A DNA stretch of 64,000 nt from Streptomyces sp. SAI-135 (lineage in GTDB: Bacteria > Actinomycetota > Actinomycetes > Streptomycetales > Streptomycetaceae), in contig NZ_JARXYP010000001.1 of the NCBI RefSeq assembly GCF_029893805.1, positions 434,001 to 498,000 on the forward strand, given 5' to 3'. Under the pieces are notes generated by a model. The model worked only from the letters and a program-made list of their open reading frames with translations, had not been told where the DNA came from and did not search any database. A program made the position numbers and the translations under genes. Below, one piece after another: positions 27,483-36,613 of this stretch. Position 1 is the first letter of the stretch; each line of letters starts with the position of its first letter.

Positions 27483-28577
27483 TCAGTAGGCCTTGCCGAT
27501 CTCCGCCTTCGCGTTGTCCGCGGCGTAGGCGTTGTCCTGGATGATGACGTCCTGCGGGACTTCCTCACCCTTGGTGAAGGTGTCCAGCGTCTGGAACGCC
27601 AGCGGGCCGAACCGGGGGTTGGACTCGATGACGCCGCTGATCCAGCCGTCCACGATGCCCTGGACGGCGTTGCGGGTACCGTCGACCGTCACGATCTTGA
27701 CGTCGCCGGCCTTCTTGCCGGCGCCCTTGAGCGCGGCCACCGCACCGAGGCCCATCTCGTCGTTCTCGGCGTAGATGCCCTTGATGCCGGGCTTCGACTG
27801 GATGAGCTGCTCGGTGACCTGCTGGCCCTTCTCACGGGCGAAGTCACCGGTCTGCTCGAACACCACCTTCAGGTCCGGAGCCTTCTCGGCGATCCGCTCC
27901 TTGAAGCCCTTGGTGCGCTCGGTGGTGACGTTGTTTCCGGCCGAGCCGAGGAGAATGGCGACCTCGCCCTTGCCGCCCGTGGCCTCGATCATCTGGTCGG
28001 CGGCCCGCTTGCCCTGTTCGACGAAGTCGGAGGCGATGAAGGACACGTAGTCCTTGCAGGCGGTGGCGTTGATCTTGCGGTCGATCGTGACGATCGGCAC
28101 CTTCTTGGCGGCGGCGGCCTGCAGGACCGGGTCCCAGCCGTCGGAGTTGAGCGGGGCGATCACCAGGAGGTCGGCCCCCTTGGCGAGCAGGTCCTGCACG
28201 TCGCTGATCTGCTTGGAGAACTGCGACTGGGCGTTGGCCGTCAGCAACTTGACGCCCCGCTTCTTCGCCTCGTCCTTGATGGACTGGGTCTCGGCGATGC
28301 GGAACGGGTTCGCCTCCTTCTCCGATTGGGAGAAGCCCACGGTCGCCTTCTTCAGATCCAGCTTCTCGGCGCCGTAGGCGTCGATGGTGCACGACTTGCT
28401 GCCCGGCTTCGGTGCGACGGCCTTTTGTTCCGCGCCCGCGGCGGCCGAGGGCTTGGTGTCCTTGGAGGCGTCGTCCTCCGACTTGGCGCAGGCGCCGGCG
28501 GTCAAGGCAACCGCGGCGGCCAGGGCCACGACCCCGGGCCGGGTGAGGAGACGAGGACGGTGAGTGGTGCGCTGCAT
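27483..28577 (-). CDS. CUT2 sugar-binding lipoprotein, YtfQ-like
   Basis: A 364-residue periplasmic-binding-protein-like (Peripla_BP_4) lipoprotein: signal MQRTTHRPRLLTRPGVVALA, lipobox LTAGAC near residue 30, then a ribose/galactose-type binding fold. Motifs VGFSQSEKE, TIDRKI, QTGDFAREKGQQV and ENDEMGLGA follow the pattern of E. coli YtfQ, which binds galactofuranose. First gene of the CUT2 operon; the ATG at 28577 has only a weak ribosome site. An operator lies about 110 bases upstream. Galactofuranose is the favoured ligand by similarity; galactose or arabinose cannot be excluded. Confidence 0.9.
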   Translation of the reverse strand: MQRTTHRPRLLTRPGVVALAAAVALTAGACAKSEDDASKDTKPSAAAGAEQKAVAPKPGSKSCTIDAYGAEKLDLKKATVGFSQSEKEANPFRIAETQSIKDEAKKRGVKLLTANAQSQFSKQISDVQDLLAKGADLLVIAPLNSDGWDPVLQAAAAKKVPIVTIDRKINATACKDYVSFIASDFVEQGKRAADQMIEATGGKGEVAILLGSAGNNVTTERTKGFKERIAEKAPDLKVVFEQTGDFAREKGQQVTEQLIQSKPGIKGIYAENDEMGLGAVAALKGAGKKAGDVKIVTVDGTRNAVQGIVDGWISGVIESNPRFGPLAFQTLDTFTKGEEVPQDVIIQDNAYAADNAKAEIGKAY

Positions 28578-28686
28578 GGGGACCCCGATCCGGGTGACGC
28601 CGAAAAGGAACTGGGGAGCTGAACCAGGAACGGAAACGGTGCTTCTCCCCTGGCGGGCAACGTTGTCGGGCCCGCGCAAGGAGGTT

Positions 28687-28713
28687 TTTACATCGTTGGA
28701 AGGATGCTGTAAA
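28687..28713. promoter_or_regulatory. Putative LacI-type operator before CUT2 operon
   Basis: A TTTACA/TGTAAA inverted pair brackets a core reading ACATCGTTGGAA. The CGTTGGAA half equals that of the 17661 palindrome, and the TACATCG half resembles TACAACG at 30199. It is imperfect, so affinity may differ from the other sites. Confidence 0.6.
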
Positions 28714-28887
28714 CCCCCTGTGCACACACCTGCGTGCATCGTGAGCAACCGGAGGTACGAGGGGAAGCGCTTACCGGCGCTTCGCCGTTCGCACAGCCTC
28801 CGTCCACCCGCGAACGCCGAGACGGCCTGGCAGGTTTGCCGCCGACGACTCCGCGCTGGGAGCGAGCCCAAGGACTTCCTGTGGCGG

Positions 28888-28913
28888 GGCCGGGGCGCTG
28901 CGAGCCCCCGGCC
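28888..28913 (-). terminator. Probable terminator after LacI gene
   Basis: Arms GGCCGGGG and CCCCGGCC around a 10-base loop, about 110 bases beyond the stop of the LacI gene at 29023. The rest of the 445-base gap holds the operator and the CUT2 promoter, with no gene seen. Confidence 0.5.
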
Positions 28914-29022
28914 TCGGTCGTCGCGGCCATGTCGGGCCCGCGCGCGAAGCGCGGACGCAGGCCGGAACCCGCCCGTCTGGGGCGAAGGGCACGAAGAGGA
29001 CGGACAGGTTCCGCGAAGGGTC

Positions 29023-30093
29023 TCAGGGTGCCGGTCGACCCGCGGGCCGCGGCCCGACCGGTCGGTCCTGGACCCCGTACTCCGGCGCCTCGCGTCCGAG
29101 GGTGCTCTCCCGTTCGACGAGGCGGTAGCCCGCCCAGACGCGGCGGGGTTCGGGGGCCGCGCCGCCGAGCCGAGCGAGCACCGACTCCACGGCGAGCCGG
29201 CCGATGGCCTCCTTGTCGGGCGACACGGAGGTGAGCGACACCGCGCCGAAGTGGCCTTCGACCACGTCGTCGAAGCCGACGACCGCGATGTCCTCGGGAA
29301 CGCGCAGTCCGCGCTGGTGCAGGACGCGCATCGCGCCGATGGCCATCGGGTCGTTGTACGCGAAGATCGCGTCGGGGCGCCTGCCGTCATCGAGGAGGCG
29401 CGTCATGGCCGCCGCGCCGTCGGCATGCCCCCAGCCGTCGGTGGCAGCCACCAGCCCGTCGTCCGCCGGGAGCCCGGCGGCAGTGAGTTCCTCCCGCCAG
29501 CCCCGCACGCGCAACTGGGCGGGCTCGCTGCGGCCGCGTCGGGCGCCGATGAAGGCCACTTCCCGGCGCCCGAGAGCAATCAGGTGCCGGACGGCGGCGC
29601 GGGCCGCGGCGACATTGTCGATGGCGATGTGGTCGTACGGCAGGTCGTAGTCCCGCTCTCCCAGCAGTACCAGCGGAACGCTCTCCGCCCGGTCACGCAG
29701 GTCCTCGGTCTCCAACTCGATGGGACTCAGGATCAGTCCGTCGATGACGCGTGCGCGGAACCCCTGGCTGACCAGCAGCTCCTGCTCACGGCGTCCGCCG
29801 GTGTGGTCGAGCAGCACGATGTAGTCGTGGGCTGCGGCGGCGTTGATGACGGCGGCGGCGAGTTCGGCGAAGTAGGGGTTGCCGAGTTCGGGCAGGGCCA
29901 GTGCGATCATGCCCGTGCGGCCCTTGCGCAGGTGCCGGGCGGCCAGGTTGGGGCGGTAGCCGAGTGTGTCGATCGACCGCTGGACGCGTTCGCGCATCGC
30001 GGGAGTGACGTGCTGGTAGTTGTTGACCACGTTCGAGACGGTCTTGATCGAGACCCCCGCGTGGGCGGCGACGTCCTTGAGGCTGACCCGCAC
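29023..30093 (-). CDS. LacI-family regulator of the CUT2 operon
   Basis: A 356-residue repressor with N-terminal helix-turn-helix (LKDVAAHAGVSIKTVSNVVN), hinge HLRKGRTGMIALALP and a sugar-sensing C-terminal domain (VVGFDDVVEGHFGAVSLTSV). The recognition helix KTVSNV is shared with the LacI protein at 16265, matching the related but distinct operators. The GTG at 30093 is preceded by AAGGGG. It lies directly upstream of the CUT2 importer operon on the same strand, with its own AACGTT-centred site upstream. Likely regulon: itself, the CUT2-GH2 operon and the PA14-GH2 gene. Confidence 0.92.
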   Translation of the reverse strand: MRVSLKDVAAHAGVSIKTVSNVVNNYQHVTPAMRERVQRSIDTLGYRPNLAARHLRKGRTGMIALALPELGNPYFAELAAAVINAAAAHDYIVLLDHTGGRREQELLVSQGFRARVIDGLILSPIELETEDLRDRAESVPLVLLGERDYDLPYDHIAIDNVAAARAAVRHLIALGRREVAFIGARRGRSEPAQLRVRGWREELTAAGLPADDGLVAATDGWGHADGAAAMTRLLDDGRRPDAIFAYNDPMAIGAMRVLHQRGLRVPEDIAVVGFDDVVEGHFGAVSLTSVSPDKEAIGRLAVESVLARLGGAAPEPRRVWAGYRLVERESTLGREAPEYGVQDRPVGPRPAGRPAP

Positions 30094-30198
30094 GGCATTC
30101 CCCTTCAAAGCGGCTCGGCTCGGGCGGTCGGGGTTGGCACGGTTCGTGCCATGCGCTTGGCGTCGAATCCCAGATCTGGCTCTTCCCACGGCGGCTTT

Positions 30199-30210
30199 TA
30201 CAACGTTATA
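30199..30210. promoter_or_regulatory. Putative autoregulatory operator of LacI gene
   Basis: Imperfect palindrome TACAACGTTATA with a perfect AACGTT centre, 106 bases before the GTG at 30093. It shares its core with TTCCAACGTTGGAA at 17661. Confidence 0.6.
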
Positions 30211-30618
30211 CATCCGCCCGCTTCGCACTGACAAGGCGGTGGGTGAGCGTCCTGCACGAGCATCGCATCGCCGTGTCCGGCAGGCCAGCCATATGGCCTG
30301 GAACCTTCAGCGGCGTGAGGAGAGGAGTCGGGGAGCGCCGCCCACGGCACCCCGCGGTCATGGCCGCAGAGGCACCTATGGTCTCGGCGGGCTCACAATC
30401 GTCCCGGTTGGCTGGCCGACAAAGGGACTCGGGACCCGTAGGGCTTTCGCCACACGGATCGTGTCGCCATACGGGGTCTCGCGGGTCGGTGCCTCGCAGG
30501 CACCCCCCGCTGTCATCACCCCGCACCCGCGCTCCTGCCGAAGGAACGGTGGATCAGGCATGCGCACCCAGCTGACGTCGGTCCGGTGCGTACTGGGTGA
30601 CGCAGGCGGACGAACATT
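30211..30618. other. Intergenic stretch, no gene supported
   Basis: Short frames on both strands lack consistent codon bias and ribosome sites. The stretch separates the LacI promoter from a decayed dehydratase gene. Confidence 0.4.
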
Positions 30619-31290
30619 TCACACATCACCCTCATGGCCGGGCAGCGACTCGATCCACCGCGCGACATGGTCATGCAAAGCCCCCGGGTCGAGCGAGCGG
30701 CCGTCTGCGTTGTCCGCTCGGATCTCCGTCACCGGTATGCCCGCCTGGCGCAGGGCGTGTGTGGTGAACCAACTGCTGCGGCTGTCGGGGCTGATGAGGT
30801 GGACCACTCCGTCGACCCGGTGGGCTTTCCTTGACGTACCACTCCACCGACCACGGCGGTGTGTACATCTGGTCGCGGAAGGCACAGAACCTGGCGGCCA
30901 GAGCGCGCAGCGGGTCGTCGCCGTAGCGGGCGTAGGCGTCGGCCGCGAGGGCGAGGTACATGGACCAGACGAAGACCGCGCCGTGCGACTGCTCGAAGGA
31001 GCGGTAGAAGTCCATGTCGAACCAGAGCGGCCGATCAACATCAACCGGTGCCGCTCCTCGGGGACGACCGCCCGTCCCTCGGCCACCAGCGAACCCACCT
31101 CGCGGTAAAGGGACTCTGCCGCCGAGGTCGCCCAATGCGTCCCGCGGTGCTATTGCGGGATCATCACCGCGGGGATGATGTCATCGACCGGCACCGGACA
31201 TCGGGGTGCGGTGGCTAGCAGATCGCGGGTCCTGCGGTTCCACTCGGCCTGCTCGTTGGACAACGCCATGACTGGCTCGGTCACGACCGG
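30619..31290 (-). pseudogene. Decayed 2-hydroxyacyl-CoA dehydratase subunit (HgdB-like)
   Basis: The translation follows one HgdB/BcrC-type protein across frame changes: ALSNEQAEWNRRTRDLL, DDIIPAVMIPQ, a TAG at 31150-31152 where the family has Trp (PQ-stop-HRGTHW), LYREVGSLVAEGR, a shift near 31030 to FYRSFEQSHGAVFVWSMYLA, and a shift back near 30825 to AHRVDGVVHLISPDSR and GIPVTEIRADN. Such subunits use an iron-sulfur cluster to dehydrate 2-hydroxyacyl- or reduce aromatic-CoA esters. The N-terminal half is missing at the junction with the PaaX-type gene. Confidence 0.72.
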
Positions 31291-32070
31291 CACCGCTCCT
31301 CGGCCGGACTCATCGATCTGCTGTGCGAGTTCGGGATCAGCAGGTCCAGCGCCCGCGCGGCGATGAACCGGCTGCTGCGACGGGGCGTCGTCGAGGTCCG
31401 CAAGTCGGGCCGCCAGACCTTCTACCGCCTCGCCGGCCAGGCCGCCGAGCGAGTGAGCGCGGGCGCCCGGCGCATCGCCGCCTTCGGCCTGGACCCGGAC
31501 TGGGACGGCCACTGGACCGTCGTCGCGTTCTCCGTGCCCGAGGATCGGCGTGACAGCAGACACCTGCTGCGCTCCCGGCTGCGCTGGTTCGGCTTCGCAC
31601 CGCTCTACGACGCGGTGTGGGTGTCCGCCTCCGCGACCGCCGCCGACGCCCAGGCCGTGCTGAAGGAACTCGACATCATCACGGCGACGGTCCTGCGCGG
31701 GACCACCGACCTCACGGCGGACCGCTCGCCCCTGGCCGCCTGGGACCTGGACGCCCTGGCCGAGGTCTACGCCTCCTTCATCGACGAGACCCGCCCCTTA
31801 CTGCAGGAGGCGCTGGCCGGTCAGGTCACGCCACGACACGCGCTGATCGCCCGCACCCGCCTCATGGACACCTACCGGCGCTTTCCAAGTGTCGACCCCG
31901 GTCTCCCGAGCGACTACATGCCGAACGAATGGCCCCGCGACGAGGCACGCGCACTGTTCACCCAGGCGTACAACGCCCTGGGCCCACTGGCCGAGACACG
32001 CATCAAACAGATCATGGGCGCCCACGACGGGGACGCCGCCGCACAGGCGCGGTTCCAGTCGGTGAACTGA
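31267..32070 (+). pseudogene. PaaX-family regulator lacking its normal 5' end
   Basis: From the ATG at 31363 the product is 235 residues and covers most of a PaaX-type regulator (SGRQTFYRLAG, WDGHWTVVAFSVPEDRRDSRH, FGFAPLYDAVWVSA). However, the same frame continues upstream with clear winged-helix sequence (SSAGLIDLLCEFGISRSSARAA) and no start codon before a TAG near 31213, so about the first 30 codons of the family are lost. A protein started at 31363 would lack half of the DNA-binding domain. PaaX proteins repress phenylacetate and related CoA-ester pathways, and the neighbouring HgdB-like remnant may have been a target. Probably non-functional. Confidence 0.6.
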
Positions 32071-32131
32071 CGCCGGCCGGCGTCGCCGGAACCGTCGGCA
32101 CGGCCGCGAGAACCGGGACGCCCGAGGCTGC

Positions 32132-33067
32132 TCAGCAGGCCGCCCACGTGGCAGTGGTGCGGTATGCGGTCAGTTCGGCGAGTTCGCTGTCATGGGCCTC
32201 GATGATCTGCCGGAACCGCAGCGCCGCCAGCGGGGCCAGCCCGTCAAAAAGAGCGGCGAAGAGTTCACAGGCCTGTGCCCGCGGCCAGTCGGCGGGCAGC
32301 AGCTTCTCCGGCAGATTCGGATCCAGCCCGGGAAAGACGCGCCAGGCGTCGAAGACCTTGGTCCGATGGACCAGCGCCGCACTTGGCGGCAGGGCCCCGG
32401 CCTTCATCTGCGCCAGGGTTTCCCGCTGATCGCTGATGAACTGCCGGTACGACGCGGCGACGTCGTCCAGGTCCCACGCCCTCAGCGGAGAGGCACCACC
32501 GGCCTCCGAAGCCCTCAGCACGGTCAGGTTCTCCACCCCCGCGGCCCGCAGAATCGGCGTGAGCGAGCCGGGATCGGCGTGCGCGGACACCCACAGGCCG
32601 TCGAAGAGAGGAGCGAACCCGAGCCACCGCAGGTAACTGCGCACACGATGGCGTACGTGCCGCTCCTGTTCGGGCACGCTGAAGGCAGCGACCGTCCACA
32701 GACCGTCCCAGTCCTGGGCTTCACTGCCGAATCGCACGATGCTGGCGTTCTTCTGCCGGCTGTCCTCCCGCCCGCTGTCACTCAGCCGCAGATACGACTG
32801 TCGCCCAGATTTCTCGGCCGCGAGAACGCCACGCTTGACCAGCCTGTTGGCCGTCGCCCGCGCGCTCGTCTCGCTGATGCCGAACTCGGCCAGCAGGGCG
32901 ATGAGCCCGCTCATCGGCAGGGCCGCCGGACTGTCCAGCCAGTACTCCCCCAAGAGCGTCGTCAGCAGCCGCTGTGGTGACGCACCCGTCTGCTGGCGCG
33001 GGAGGACACTGCCCTCCTCGGCGCGTCGCAGAACCAGCGCCTCCAAAGACGGCTTCTCCAGTGACAT
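32132..33067 (-). CDS. PaaX-family transcriptional regulator
   Basis: A 311-residue complete relative of the truncated PaaX-type gene that converges on it 61 bases away. N-terminal winged helix LLGEYWLDSPAALPMSGLIA and AEFGISETSARATANRL, then the PaaX C-domain (DWDGLWTVAAFSVPEQERHVRH, FAPLFDGLWVSA, and the tail FRQIIEAHD). The family senses aryl- or acyl-CoA. No intact CoA pathway lies next to it, so the target is unknown. The start ATG has only a weak GGCGGA ribosome site. Confidence 0.85.
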   Translation of the reverse strand: MSLEKPSLEALVLRRAEEGSVLPRQQTGASPQRLLTTLLGEYWLDSPAALPMSGLIALLAEFGISETSARATANRLVKRGVLAAEKSGRQSYLRLSDSGREDSRQKNASIVRFGSEAQDWDGLWTVAAFSVPEQERHVRHRVRSYLRWLGFAPLFDGLWVSAHADPGSLTPILRAAGVENLTVLRASEAGGASPLRAWDLDDVAASYRQFISDQRETLAQMKAGALPPSAALVHRTKVFDAWRVFPGLDPNLPEKLLPADWPRAQACELFAALFDGLAPLAALRFRQIIEAHDSELAELTAYRTTATWAAC

Positions 33068-33474
33068 TCCGCCAGCTTATCCGGCACCGCAGCAGCCGTC
33101 AGCCACGCCGCCGCCGGCCGCAAGTCCACGCCATGCACAGCGGCTGGAGTCTCTTCACGGCCGACCGACAGGAGGGTCATGCCTGAGGATGCAGCTGCCC
33201 GACGACTTATTTTGCGGGGCAATTGAATCAAACGGCCCCGCACGCTCACTTACCGCGATCGATCGCAACGTTCTGCGAGGCTGTCGGTGACTGACTCGGG
33301 GTTGCCCCAATGGCCTCTCCCAGGGACCTGTAACGGCGACGGTTACGTCGGGCCAGTGGAGCGGGGCGGAACCCTGACCCGGGACCAAACACGAATCACC
33401 GGACTAAACGCTCGGTAACAACCGTGCAGTACGGTGTTCAACCATCGAAGCCGGCCGATCGCGGGGAGGATGCC
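33068..33474. other. Divergent promoter region, no gene
   Basis: The 407-base gap between the PaaX-family gene and the divergent LuxR-type gene. It contains ACCGCGATCGATCGCAACG at about 33249, a GATCGATC palindrome of unknown use. No coding frame is supported. Confidence 0.4.
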
Positions 33475-34479
33475 ATGACGCTGGGGCCCGCAGGGGTGTC
33501 GGACACCGAGGAGTCCGCCTACCGGCATCTCATGACGGTCAGTCAGGCATCGGCCGAGGACGTCGCCTCGCACACCGGTCTGAGCCTGACCGAGGCCGCG
33601 GCGGCCCTCGATGCGCTGGCCGCCAAGGGAATGGCGAGCCACACCGACACGCTGCCGCGGCACTTCCGCGCCACTCCCCCCGATGTGGCACTGCTGCCCC
33701 GGCTCAGACAGAACGCCGACGCACTCGACGTCGCCCGCGCCGAAGTCACCAATCTGCTGCAGACATACCGCGACACCATGCGTCGGCGGGACGCCAGCGA
33801 ACTGATCGAGGTCATCACCGGCGCCGAAGCCCTGCGCCAGCACCTGCGACAGATCCAGGCAAATGCCCAGCACGAGATGCTCTGGTTCTGCAAGGCCCAG
33901 TACGTGGCCATGCCGTCGGGCAGCAACGACTCGGAATTCGAGGCCCTGGGCCGCGGCGTGCACTACCGGGTGCTGTACGAGAAGGCCTTCTTCGACGACG
34001 AAGGGGCCGTTGACAACGTTGTTTCGGGGATGCGCGCCGGGGAGATCGCCCGCGCGGTCCCGCACCTGCCGCTGCGCCTGGCGATCGCTGACCGTTCCAT
34101 CGCGGTCTGCCCGCTCGTGCCCGGCGGCCCGCGGGGCAATCCCGACGAACCGACCGCAGCGCTCCTGCGCGACAGCAGTCTGCTCGCCGCCCTCATCGCC
34201 CTCTTCGAACGCTACTGGGAGGACGCCGTCCCCCTGGCCATCGACGCATCCGGCACGGTCGCCGACACGGACGGGGGCGGCGGGCCCGACCCGCTGTCCG
34301 CCTTCGACCGGCGCCTGCTCGCCCTCCTGGTGGTGGGGGTCACCGACAAGGCAATGGCCACCCAACTGGGCCTGAGCCGCCGCACGGTACAACGGCACAT
34401 CCAGCGCCTGATGGAACTGGCCGGAGCGGGCACCCGCATGCAGTTGGCTTGGCAGGCCGCCCGCCGAGGCTGGCTCTAA
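33475..34479 (+). CDS. LuxR-type regulator with TrmB-like N-terminus
   Basis: A 334-residue regulator. A TrmB-like helix-turn-helix at about 10-70 (EESAYRHLMTVSQASAEDVA, then SLTEAAAALDALAAKG), a central region with EVITGAEALRQHLRQIQANA, and a LuxR C-terminal helix-turn-helix (AMATQLGLSRRTVQRHIQRLMELAGAGTR). This layout is common in Streptomyces, often beside secondary-metabolism or sugar genes. The ATG at 33475 has GGGGAGG upstream. The target is unknown; no partner gene lies downstream. Confidence 0.85.
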   Translation: MTLGPAGVSDTEESAYRHLMTVSQASAEDVASHTGLSLTEAAAALDALAAKGMASHTDTLPRHFRATPPDVALLPRLRQNADALDVARAEVTNLLQTYRDTMRRRDASELIEVITGAEALRQHLRQIQANAQHEMLWFCKAQYVAMPSGSNDSEFEALGRGVHYRVLYEKAFFDDEGAVDNVVSGMRAGEIARAVPHLPLRLAIADRSIAVCPLVPGGPRGNPDEPTAALLRDSSLLAALIALFERYWEDAVPLAIDASGTVADTDGGGGPDPLSAFDRRLLALLVVGVTDKAMATQLGLSRRTVQRHIQRLMELAGAGTRMQLAWQAARRGWL

Positions 34480-35010
34480 CGGGCACCGGACGCCACTGAC
34501 GACACCGCGGACGCGGTCCAGCCCGCAGCACCTGGGTTGGTTCAAGGATGTCCAACTGCGCCACCCGGCAGGGCCGGCGGTCGGGGGCCGCGGTCGCCGC
34601 TGCCAGGGGCCGGCGTCCCGCAGCGCTCGCGAAGTCGACCTTGCGGCCCACTGGGCCGGGGGATCGCGAGGCGGCGACGAAGGCGGTTCGCAAGGTGACG
34701 CAACGGCTCATCGGCCACCTGCCATGCCAGGCCGGCGTCATCGGCCGCCCTGGCGGCGCGACCTTCACGCCGCCAGGAACACCCGCGCGCCGCCCACAAC
34801 CAGCAGGACGGCGGTGCCCGCCCGCAGCAGGACTCCGTCCGCGTCCATGGCGGCGAGCCCGCCCCAATCGTCGGCGCGCCCAGGGTTCCCGCCCCGGAAC
34901 CGGACGGGCTCTCGGCGGCCGCGATCGACGGGGCTCACATTGCACCGCTTCGGATCGTCTAACGCATTCTCCCAACCCCGCCCGAAGCAGACCAAGTTGA
35001 CCTCGACGGT
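34480..35010. other. Intergenic stretch, possibly eroded coding sequence
   Basis: Frames on both strands are open but carry no recognisable domain. A minus-strand piece (AMDADGVLLRAGTAVLLVVGG) looks protein-like over a short span. It lies beside a broken AraC gene, so this may be decayed sequence. Confidence 0.35.
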
Positions 35011-35331
35011 TCAGGCGCTGGTCGCCCGCCAGCGGGTGGGGCTCGTGCCGGTCGCGTGGCGGAAGGATGCTGCGAAGTGGGATGGGGTGGCGAACCCTCA
35101 CCGATAGCCGATCTCGGTCACCGGGAGGGCGGTGGTGGCCAGGAGCCGTTTCGCCTCTGTGATGCGCAAAGCGATGAGATGGCGCCACGGCGACAGCCCG
35201 GTGGCCTCACGGACGACCTGCGCCAGGCGGGCTTCACCGACCCCTGCCAAGGCGGCGAGTTCCCGGAGGGACGTGCTTCTTCCGACGGCGTCGCGGAACA
35301 CGCTGAGCACGCGCGGGGTCAGTTCGTCCAC
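35011..35331 (-). pseudogene. AraC-family DNA-binding domain with in-frame stop
   Basis: The frame encodes an AraC double helix-turn-helix: LRELAALAGVGEARLAQVVRE, SPWRHLIALRITEAKRLLAT, TEIGYR, then TGA at 35098-35100, then in the same frame GFATPSHFAASFRHATGTSP and a terminal TGA at 35011. The TGA replaces a residue in the usual GYR-x-GF stretch. The N-terminal sensor domain is absent. A truncated product without the second helix-turn-helix would not be expected to bind normally. Confidence 0.7.
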
Positions 35332-35390
35332 GGCGACACCTCGGGTCTTTCAGGCTCGCCTTCGAGCATGTGCCCTGCAGTGCCCGACGT

Positions 35391-35396
35391 TAAAAT
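35391..35396 (+). promoter_or_regulatory. Possible -10 box of a leaderless LacI transcript
   Basis: TAAAAT ends six bases before the ATG at 35403, and there is no ribosome-binding sequence in between. This spacing would start the mRNA at or very near the A of ATG. A good -35 box is not evident. The overlapping AAAATTTT palindrome (35392-35399) could also be an operator. Confidence 0.4.
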
Positions 35397-35402
35397 TTTC
35401 CC

Positions 35403-36422
35403 ATGAACAGGCAGCCCCCGACGCTGGAGGATGTCGCGCGGGAGGCCGGGGTCTCCCGCGCCACCGTGTCGCGGGTCGTGAACGGCGTGCGCAACGTCGA
35501 TCCCCACATCCAGGACCTGGTCCGCAGCGCGATCGAACGGACGGGCTACACGCCGAACAGCGCCGCGAGGGCACTGGTCACCCGACGCACCGGAGCCCTG
35601 GCCCTCATCATCTCCGGCGCGGGCGACACCTTCGCCGGCCGCGTGTTCGCCGACCCCTTCTTCGGTCGCGTAGTCAACGGCGTCGTCGGGTATCTGCGGA
35701 CGCGCATGATCCAACCCGTGCTGCTGTTTGCTGAGTCGGAGATAGCCGGGAAGCAGGTGGTCGACTATGTGCGGCAAGGCAGCGCGGACGGCGCGCTGGT
35801 GGTCTCCATCCAATCGGACGACCCCTTGCCGCACATGCTCCTTGCCGCCCGCGTCCCCACGGTGCTGTTCGCCCGCCCCGCCCGGACGACACCGGTCAGT
35901 TACGTCGACCTTGATCATTACGCGGGGGGACGTCTGGCCGGAGAGCGTCTCCTGGCTCGCGGCTGCCGACGTATCGCGGCGATCGGCGGACCCGCGGATC
36001 TGAGGGCCGGCCGGCAACGCCTCGCCGGATTCCGTGATGCCCTGGCGCGCGCCGGGCATGGCAGCCCTGCGACGGCCGAGGGTGTCTTCACTCTGGACAG
36101 TGGGGCGGCTGCCATGGTCGCGCTGTTGCGGGACCAGCCCTCGGTGGACGGCGTGTTCGCCGCCAACGACCTGATGGCACAGGGCGCCTGCCAGGTGCTT
36201 CGAGAGCTGGGCAGGCGCATACCGGAGGACGTCGCCGTCGTCGGGTTCGACGACTCCAGCGTCGCCGTGACGTGCCGCCCGCCGCTGACCACCGTGCGCC
36301 AGCCGGTGGAGGAGATGGCGGCGGCCATGGCCAGGATGCTGGAGGAGCAGGTCCAGAGCCCTCGCGCCGAATTTCGCGCCCTCCTCTTCGAGCCGGCGCT
36401 GGTCGTACGCGAATCCGGCTGA
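35403..36422 (+). CDS. LacI-family transcriptional regulator
   Basis: A 339-residue repressor: helix-turn-helix LEDVAREAGVSRATVSRVVNG, hinge TPNSAARALVTRRTGALALI and a sugar-binding core ending VVGFDDSSVAVTCRPPLTTV. Its recognition helix (RATVSRVV) differs from that of the other two LacI proteins (KTVSNV) and resembles regulators of GAGCGCTC-type sites, so the palindromes at 2972 and 40345 are its best candidates. This would link the GH76 genes and the discoidin enzyme. No Shine-Dalgarno sequence precedes the ATG. Confidence 0.9.
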   Translation: MNRQPPTLEDVAREAGVSRATVSRVVNGVRNVDPHIQDLVRSAIERTGYTPNSAARALVTRRTGALALIISGAGDTFAGRVFADPFFGRVVNGVVGYLRTRMIQPVLLFAESEIAGKQVVDYVRQGSADGALVVSIQSDDPLPHMLLAARVPTVLFARPARTTPVSYVDLDHYAGGRLAGERLLARGCRRIAAIGGPADLRAGRQRLAGFRDALARAGHGSPATAEGVFTLDSGAAAMVALLRDQPSVDGVFAANDLMAQGACQVLRELGRRIPEDVAVVGFDDSSVAVTCRPPLTTVRQPVEEMAAAMARMLEEQVQSPRAEFRALLFEPALVVRESG

Positions 36423-36613
36423 CCGGCGCCTTCGTGGCGGTTGGGCGCCCAGCGGTTCGGCCGACGTGGCTGGCAGGGGCACGGCATCGCGTGGCAACCC
36501 GCGGTGGCCCGCCGCTGGGTTCCTTCCCTGTCCGGGGTCCCGGCCGGCAGCGGAAAGAGCCCGACGGCACCCGCACCGGGCGAATGCCGTCGAGCTCGTG
36601 GACACCAGCTGGG

